The notes under the pieces are model-generated. The model searched no databases. It was not told the DNA's origin and saw nothing but the letters and a program-made list of their open reading frames with translations. The position numbers and the translations under genes were made by a program. Positions 40,443 through 45,751 of a DNA stretch of 45,751 nt are shown here, piece after piece (within the stretch, counting starts at the first letter, position 1; every line of letters begins with the position of its first letter). Source of the DNA: Chthonomonas calidirosea. GTDB lineage: Bacteria > Armatimonadota > Chthonomonadetes > Chthonomonadales > Chthonomonadaceae. The stretch spans positions 1-45,751 of the forward strand of contig CAMCUQ010000005.1 of the NCBI GenBank assembly GCA_945878775.1, in the 5' to 3' direction.

Positions 40443-41603
40443 ATGCCAAGCCGTTCGGAAGCACCTAGAATACGCACGCTTATGTATGTGCAGATAGCAC
40501 ATCATATTCGTGAACGCATCTTAGACGGCAAATATCCTGCAAACTCTCTCCTTCCCTCTGAGCGCGAATTGGCACAGGAGTGGAAGGCAAGTCGCCAGAC
40601 TATTCGCCTCGCCCTAGAGCAGTTACGCCAAGAGCAAATGGTCAGCTCAGAACAGGGACGAGGAAACCGTGTACTTTCCCAAGAGCTAATCTTCGATAGT
40701 GCCACGGAGGACGACTCCTCTTCTAAGTTGGCAGCTTTGGTGATCTATGATGTGACTCATGGGGGCGCAATGGCGATCTGCCAAGCGGCAGCGGCAGCGA
40801 TGCAGGTTGAAGGCTATCACCTGATCGTTGCAGAGACAGCTCCACAGTCGAACCGACGGGCAGAAGACGAAGCGCAACAGATTCGCTCTCTCATTGATAA
40901 AGGAATTCGCGGGCTAATCATCTACGCAGAGCCAACAGATAGAAACCGTGCCCTGCTCGAAGAGGCTCTAGACAAAGGGATTCAAGTGGTACAGATCGAC
41001 CGCTACCTCACGGGGCTACCCTGCGATCATGTGGGAGTGGAGAACGCGCTAGCCTCTGCGGAGATCACAGAACACCTTTTGACGTTGGGACATCGCATAA
41101 TCGGATTTATCTCGTTTACGCAGTCTGCATCTACCTGCCACGAGCGTTTCCAGGGCTACTGCTCTGCCCTAACACGAAATGCCATACCAGTCACGGAAGA
41201 CATCATCGGTTATTACGATACCAATGGCGAAAAGTTGGAAGAGATACGCTCCATTATTCAACAATGGCAAGCACTCACGGAACCACCCACCGCCATTTTT
41301 GCCGTAAATGATGAACTCGCATTCGATATGCTACAGGTTTTGGCTACTCTTCAGATTTCTGTGCCGAGCCAGATCGCAGTTGTGGGCTTTGACAATCTTC
41401 CTGCGGCTAGTCTCGTATCCCCTCCCGTCACGACGGTAGCACAACCGTTTCAGGATCTGGGGTACACCGCAGCCCAGTTGCTCTTGAGCCGAATGCAACG
41501 CAAATTTGGAGGACATCCTCGGCGCGTTCTGCTCCCTACTCAACTTGTTGTACGGCAGTCTTGTGGCACGCTTCTCGTACAACCCCAACCCATTTTGGTT
41601 TGA
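40443..41603 (+). CDS. Transcriptional regulator: GntR-type HTH fused to LacI-type sugar-binding domain
   Basis: N-terminal QIAHHIRERILDGKYPANSLLPSERELAQEWKASRQTIRLALEQL (GntR HTH); C-terminal periplasmic-binding-like domain with HLLTLGHRIIGFIS and VVGFDNLPAASLVSPPVTTV. Confidence 0.92.
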   Translation: MPSRSEAPRIRTLMYVQIAHHIRERILDGKYPANSLLPSERELAQEWKASRQTIRLALEQLRQEQMVSSEQGRGNRVLSQELIFDSATEDDSSSKLAALVIYDVTHGGAMAICQAAAAAMQVEGYHLIVAETAPQSNRRAEDEAQQIRSLIDKGIRGLIIYAEPTDRNRALLEEALDKGIQVVQIDRYLTGLPCDHVGVENALASAEITEHLLTLGHRIIGFISFTQSASTCHERFQGYCSALTRNAIPVTEDIIGYYDTNGEKLEEIRSIIQQWQALTEPPTAIFAVNDELAFDMLQVLATLQISVPSQIAVVGFDNLPAASLVSPPVTTVAQPFQDLGYTAAQLLLSRMQRKFGGHPRRVLLPTQLVVRQSCGTLLVQPQPILV

Positions 41604-41771
41604 CCTCCCTGCTCTTTAGAGGTCACCAACGAAGATGTACCTGTAACAAGTCGCATAGAGATCGCTTGAAGTGCCGTATGCCTCTTTTCCATTGTTTTAC
41701 TTCGGCACAGCAGAGTATCTCGCGTCCAGTTATGTGGTAACAAGAACCTATCGATGAGGAGGTGAAGACCG

Positions 41772-42020
41772 ATGAAGAAAGAGCTCAGTCCTGCTGTGAC
41801 TTGGACTATCATCATTGTATTGGTTGTCGCCGTGCTAGGTGTAGGCTTCACAATGTTCAGACCCAAAGCTGTCGATTACGACAAAAAAGGGAGTGACGAT
41901 TTAATGAAAAAAGTGGGGTCAGGCGGCAAATTGTACGATCCGCCCGGTAGGGTAGACGGTAGTGGGAAGTTCGTTCCACCAGGTATGGGTGGTACTAACA
42001 ACCCGATGACCGGCAGATAG
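41772..42020 (+). CDS. Small single-pass membrane protein (82 aa)
   Basis: Strong SD (GGAGGTGA) upstream; N-terminal TM (TWTIIIVLVVAVLGVGFTMF) and Gly/Pro-rich exterior tail. Confidence 0.75.
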   Translation: MKKELSPAVTWTIIIVLVVAVLGVGFTMFRPKAVDYDKKGSDDLMKKVGSGGKLYDPPGRVDGSGKFVPPGMGGTNNPMTGR

Positions 42021-42039
42021 TTTGCTTTTCAAACTATCT
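42015..42039 (+). terminator. Hairpin overlapping the 82-aa ORF stop codon
   Basis: AGATAGTTTG-CTTTT-CAAACTATCT, a 10-bp perfect stem. Confidence 0.5.
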
Positions 42040-42162
42040 CTACATCTCTCTTAGTTGGCACTTAGCTCCTCTCCACACTCAATGACGAAGCGAAACGCAT
42101 CGTAGTTTAGCAAGAGAGCCTAGGCGTCAATCCTATTGCCTCAATATAAAGGTGACAGAACG

Positions 42163-42975
42163 ATGAGAAGTTCTCGCAAAGCATTTACTCTAATCGAACT
42201 ACTCGTAGTCATCGCGATCATCGCTATTCTTGCCGCGATTCTCTTCCCTGTCTTCGCACAGGCACGTGAGCGTGCGCGTTCTTCCAGTTGCGTAAGCAAC
42301 CTAAAGCAGATCGCCCTTGCTCTCAAGATGTATCAGCAGGATTACGATGAGAAGATGATTACACCCGGTGGTCTTCCTCGAACAACCGCCGATGGCTCCA
42401 CTTGTGACGATGGTCAACGGCGTCCTGACGGCGCAGAGATCGTCCGTATGATGGGCGGCGGAACCGAATATATGTTGCGCCCCTACATCAAGAACAGCCA
42501 GATCTTCAAATGCCCAAGTGACACGGGCGAAAACCTCTGGGGACGAAGTAGCACAGGGTGGCCCTGGTCAAACTGTGAATGGTTCAAGACTCCCTCCTCC
42601 TACCATTTCCGCCACGTAATGGAGATGGGTGACAACGGCTGGGGCCCTGCCCACAACGACCAAATCTGGGTCGGCAACTCCGAAGCAGGTATGGGACGTC
42701 CTTCTAGCCTCATCGTTTTTTATGAGGCATCTGCGTTTCACCAAGAGAAACTTCCTCTCTTTGGCGGCGTCCATCCTGAGGGTGACGGTAGCGCGGCAAT
42801 TCGTGCCAATCCTCGCCGTACCTTCAACGCATCCTTCGCTGACGGTCACGTCAAAATATATCGCCTGAACCACAAAGACCCCGCATGGAACACCAACCAT
42901 GACATGAACTGGGTTCTTTACGGTACAGCCGATGGTGGCGGTGTTGCTGGAGGCTCCGACTTCAAGGGCGAATAA
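42163..42975 (+). CDS. Type IV pseudopilin-like protein (prepilin N-terminal cleavage/methylation, H-X9-DG-type C-terminus)
   Basis: [34 protein letters not shown] prepilin motif; [17 protein letters not shown] near the C-terminus. Start at ATG 42163. Confidence 0.92.
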   Translation: MRSSRKAFTLIELLVVIAIIAILAAILFPVFAQARERARSSSCVSNLKQIALALKMYQQDYDEKMITPGGLPRTTADGSTCDDGQRRPDGAEIVRMMGGGTEYMLRPYIKNSQIFKCPSDTGENLWGRSSTGWPWSNCEWFKTPSSYHFRHVMEMGDNGWGPAHNDQIWVGNSEAGMGRPSSLIVFYEASAFHQEKLPLFGGVHPEGDGSAAIRANPRRTFNASFADGHVKIYRLNHKDPAWNTNHDMNWVLYGTADGGGVAGGSDFKGE

Positions 42976-42998
42976 CCCTTAAAGCCTGCATGGTTTGC

Positions 42999-43036
42999 AA
43001 TCAGGCTCCTTTTCCTCTAAGGAAGGGAGCCTGATT
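42999..43036 (+). terminator. Intrinsic terminator/hairpin after the pseudopilin
   Basis: AATCAGGCTCC...GGAGCCTGATT, an 11-bp perfect stem. Confidence 0.7.
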
Positions 43037-43102
43037 AGTGTTCATCTACTTCACATCGAATTTCACTCCGATACGCCAACACCATCAGAAGGACACCCGC
43101 GT

Positions 43103-43723
43103 ATGTCTAACACGACACCGAACCCATCCCAAGCTCCTCCTAAAAAGCGACGTAGTTATAAGGAATACATCATTGTACTGATCATTATTGGAGGCATTTT
43201 TGGTGCTGCCATGTACCAAGAGCAGATCACCAACTATGTTACGATGCAGCGCCTAGACGCAGAGGGACCTCCCCGGCAAATAAAGACATTCCTTACTGCA
43301 CTACAAAAAGGGGACCAAGCCACCGCAGATGCTCTGTTTGAGCCACAAACCAGCTATAAGCCTCTGATGGAAGGCGGTAAATGGAACGGCTACTTTATTA
43401 TTTCCCAAGCAGGAAAGATGGTCTTTACTTTGCCTGAAAGTGCTCCCAAAGGAGAGGTCGGTAATCTAAAGACCGAGTTTAACCTGAATGGGAAAGTCTC
43501 TGCCCTTGTCACAGCACCCGACGGTAGGGGCAAGATGGTTGACTTTCGCCTAGAATCATTTGATGGCATCTGGAAAATCACAGAAATGCGCGGAGGCAGA
43601 CCGGACAAGCCTGCAAGCAAGACGGTGAAAAAAATGACTCCACCGCCCGTTCCAGGTGGGGGACCCAAACGCCCCGCACCCGGCGGAGCACCAAAGACAG
43701 CACCTAAACCAGCACAGCCCTAG
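43103..43723 (+). CDS. Membrane-anchored hypothetical protein with Pro-rich C-terminus
   Basis: ATG 43103 preceded by AGAAGGA; single TM (YIIVLIIIGGIFGAAMY); C-terminal PPPVPGGGPKRPAPGGAPK. Confidence 0.75.
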   Translation: MSNTTPNPSQAPPKKRRSYKEYIIVLIIIGGIFGAAMYQEQITNYVTMQRLDAEGPPRQIKTFLTALQKGDQATADALFEPQTSYKPLMEGGKWNGYFIISQAGKMVFTLPESAPKGEVGNLKTEFNLNGKVSALVTAPDGRGKMVDFRLESFDGIWKITEMRGGRPDKPASKTVKKMTPPPVPGGGPKRPAPGGAPKTAPKPAQP

Positions 43724-43742
43724 TGGGCGGAGGCAATTAAGA

Positions 43743-44981
43743 GTGGCGGAAACACAAACCACTAAAAAACGAGGACTTTATCTCCTGTTGGCACTCACCG
43801 TGATACTCGGAGCGAGTATCTATGGCATGGGTCTCTGGCAACGCCAACAGGAGGCACGCCTCCACAACATGAAGGTACAAGACCTTGAGGTAATGGCAAA
43901 GAATCAGCCGACATCCAACTCGGTGATCTATGCCCTCGGTCTCGCCTATGCACGCGATAGCCAATACTCAAAAGCCATCGCTCAATTTCTTGCCGTCTTG
44001 AGCAAAGACCCAGCCCGTGCAGATATCTTGAATGATCTCGGCGTAGTCTACCTACTTCAAGGACGTTACTATGAATCCCTCGTAGTCCTAGAGGGCGCGC
44101 TCCGGCTCAAACCGGACTACCCCGCAGTGTATGCAAATATGGGACGCCTCCACCTCGCCACGAAAATGCCCTTCACTGCCACGAGAGAGCTTGAAAAAGC
44201 CGACAAACTGGAACCAAAAAATTTGGGCACTCTTTGTGACTTAGGACAGGCTTATCAACGTACTTTAAACTACAAGCTTGCTCTAGGAGCCTATCAGAAG
44301 GCAATGGATATAGATGGTGCTGCGCCACAAGCCCTCATTGGTGCAGGGCAAGCCTACTATGCCATGACCCAGTATGATAAAGCAGAAGAGGCTTTAAAGA
44401 AGGCTTTGGTAATCACTCCCAACGACTCGAACGCGCTTTTGGCACTGGGGCGGGTTCAATTGGAGAGAGCCGTAACGCCTGCCGATCTCACTTCCACACA
44501 GGACACCTTAGAGAAGGCATTGCGGGCAGACCCCGATGAGGCGGAGAGTTGGTATATGCTAGGTCGTTTGAGATCACGCCAAGGCAAAAATACAGAGGCA
44601 CTTGAGATGCAGAAACGCGCCTTGAGGATTGCGCCAAACCATACCGGCGCACTCCACCAATTAGAGCGTTGCTTACGCGCTGTTGGGCGAGACAAAGATG
44701 CAGACAAAGTGGCGAAGGTGCATGAGGAACGCAAGCTCCATGATCGGCGTGAAATGCTCTTGGAAGAGCAGATCACACGGAATACCAACGATTGGGATGC
44801 CCGTGCCGAACTGGTACAGATATACCTAGAGTCAGGCAAACGCTCTCTTGCCGTTCTTATGTGCGATCATATTCAAAAGGAGAAGCCGGATCATCCTCTC
44901 CTTCCGAAGCTCTTGCAGATGATCAATGTTCCCCAGACAAGCCCTGTGCCCAGTACACTCTTGAAGGGAAATGCACCGTGA
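43743..44981 (+). CDS. TPR-repeat protein with N-terminal TM anchor
   Basis: GTG 43743 after GGAGG; many TPR units (IYALGLAYARDSQYSKAIAQFLAVLSKDPARADILNDLGVVYLLQGRYYESL). The supplied ORF start (43656) overlaps the upstream gene. Confidence 0.88.
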   Translation: MAETQTTKKRGLYLLLALTVILGASIYGMGLWQRQQEARLHNMKVQDLEVMAKNQPTSNSVIYALGLAYARDSQYSKAIAQFLAVLSKDPARADILNDLGVVYLLQGRYYESLVVLEGALRLKPDYPAVYANMGRLHLATKMPFTATRELEKADKLEPKNLGTLCDLGQAYQRTLNYKLALGAYQKAMDIDGAAPQALIGAGQAYYAMTQYDKAEEALKKALVITPNDSNALLALGRVQLERAVTPADLTSTQDTLEKALRADPDEAESWYMLGRLRSRQGKNTEALEMQKRALRIAPNHTGALHQLERCLRAVGRDKDADKVAKVHEERKLHDRREMLLEEQITRNTNDWDARAELVQIYLESGKRSLAVLMCDHIQKEKPDHPLLPKLLQMINVPQTSPVPSTLLKGNAP

Positions 44982-45751
44982 AGCGGTATCTTATCTTGAT
45001 GGGATGCGTCGCTACCCTGTTTGGCAATGGAGCCTGTAACCCCAAAGGTAATACCAAGCAGAACCCTGAACCCCCTAACACCTCTTCTGCCCCTCCCCCC
45101 TTCAAACTGGTGGAGGTGGCAGAAGAGCGCGGTCTCCATTTTACCCACACCGCCTCCTCACGCTCCCCAATCACCATTGTGGAGACGATGGGAAGCACCG
45201 CCTGCTTTATCGATTATGATAACGACGGTTGGCAAGACGTACTCCTCGTAAATGCGGGGCAGGACTTTCAAAAACCGAAACAGGTCTCCGGCACAAAACT
45301 CTTCCACAATGGCGGTAACGGCACGTTTACCGACGTCACCGCACAGAGTGGTATCGTTGTCGAGTCCTACGCCACAGGAGCCTGTGTAGGAGACTACGAT
45401 AACGACGGCAACGATGATCTTTTCATCACAGGTTTTGGGAAGAACTATCTCTACAAAAACCTCGGCGGGGGCAAGTTCAAAGACGTGACCGCCGAAGCGG
45501 GTATTCAGCATCGCCCAAACGGGTGGGGCATTGGTTGCGCCTTTGTAGACCTGAACCGCGACGGAAAACTCGATCTCTTTGTGGGTAACTATGTCATCTA
45601 TGACTCACGTATGCCCTATTGCCAATCGGCAAATATTCTTCACGGTTGCACCCCAAACCAATACTCTACACAGGCAAGCGAACTCTACATCAATTTGGGA
45701 AGTGGCAAATTTGCAGAGAAAGCAAAGGAGTGGGGCGCAGAGAACAAGAAG
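44978..45751 (+). CDS. CRTAC1-like / FG-GAP (VCBS) repeat lipoprotein, truncated by window end
   Basis: Not in the ORF track (no stop). GTG 44978: MKRYLILMGCVATLFGNGACNPKGN...FKLVEVAEERGLHFTHTASS...CFIDYDNDGWQDVLLVNAG...VGDYDNDGNDDLFITGFG...FVDLNRDGKLDLFVGNYV; overlaps the TPR stop (GTGA). Confidence 0.88.
   Translation, partial: MKRYLILMGCVATLFGNGACNPKGNTKQNPEPPNTSSAPPPFKLVEVAEERGLHFTHTASSRSPITIVETMGSTACFIDYDNDGWQDVLLVNAGQDFQKPKQVSGTKLFHNGGNGTFTDVTAQSGIVVESYATGACVGDYDNDGNDDLFITGFGKNYLYKNLGGGKFKDVTAEAGIQHRPNGWGIGCAFVDLNRDGKLDLFVGNYVIYDSRMPYCQSANILHGCTPNQYSTQASELYINLGSGKFAEKAKEWGAENKK

Overview
This window is a gene-dense bacterial chromosomal segment (about 36 supported protein-coding genes, no rRNA or tRNA seen). 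The flavour is consistent with a diderm, possibly Armatimonadota; that is an inference from the single H-X-DG-type pseudopilin, the Kdo/LPS genes and a HAIR-like heat-shock operator. From left to right it holds: a 3'-truncated aldehyde dehydrogenase; a GNAT acetyltransferase; rpoZ (with an unusual acidic tail)-dnaJ-prmA-rsmE-TPR protein; a two-component system with a proline/arginine-rich sensor; a lipoprotein plus a monoheme c-type cytochrome; an LPS/Kdo block (two GT9 glycosyltransferases, kdsA, kdsD); clpB behind a HAIR-like inverted repeat; a class A PBP with a perfect consensus promoter that predicts a leaderless mRNA; ftsE-ftsX; an internally duplicated membrane protein; dnaN; and a roughly 15 kb sugar/glycan catabolic region (PfkB kinase, RhaD-like aldolase/SDR fusion, SorC regulator, class II aldolase paralogue, 2-oxoacid dehydrogenase E1a/E1b/E2, GH2, PhyH dioxygenase, GH38, GntR-LacI regulator). 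The window ends with a small membrane protein, a pseudopilin, a TPR protein and a CRTAC1-like FG-GAP lipoprotein cut by the window edge. The strongest candidate for something undescribed is the catabolic region. In it, an aldolase has lost its catalytic Asp/Zn-His motif and an E2 has lost its HxxxDG catalytic motif (DPRLVRG instead of DHRxxDG), while the E1 subunits look intact. No CRISPR array, prophage, transposase or recognisable defence system was seen.
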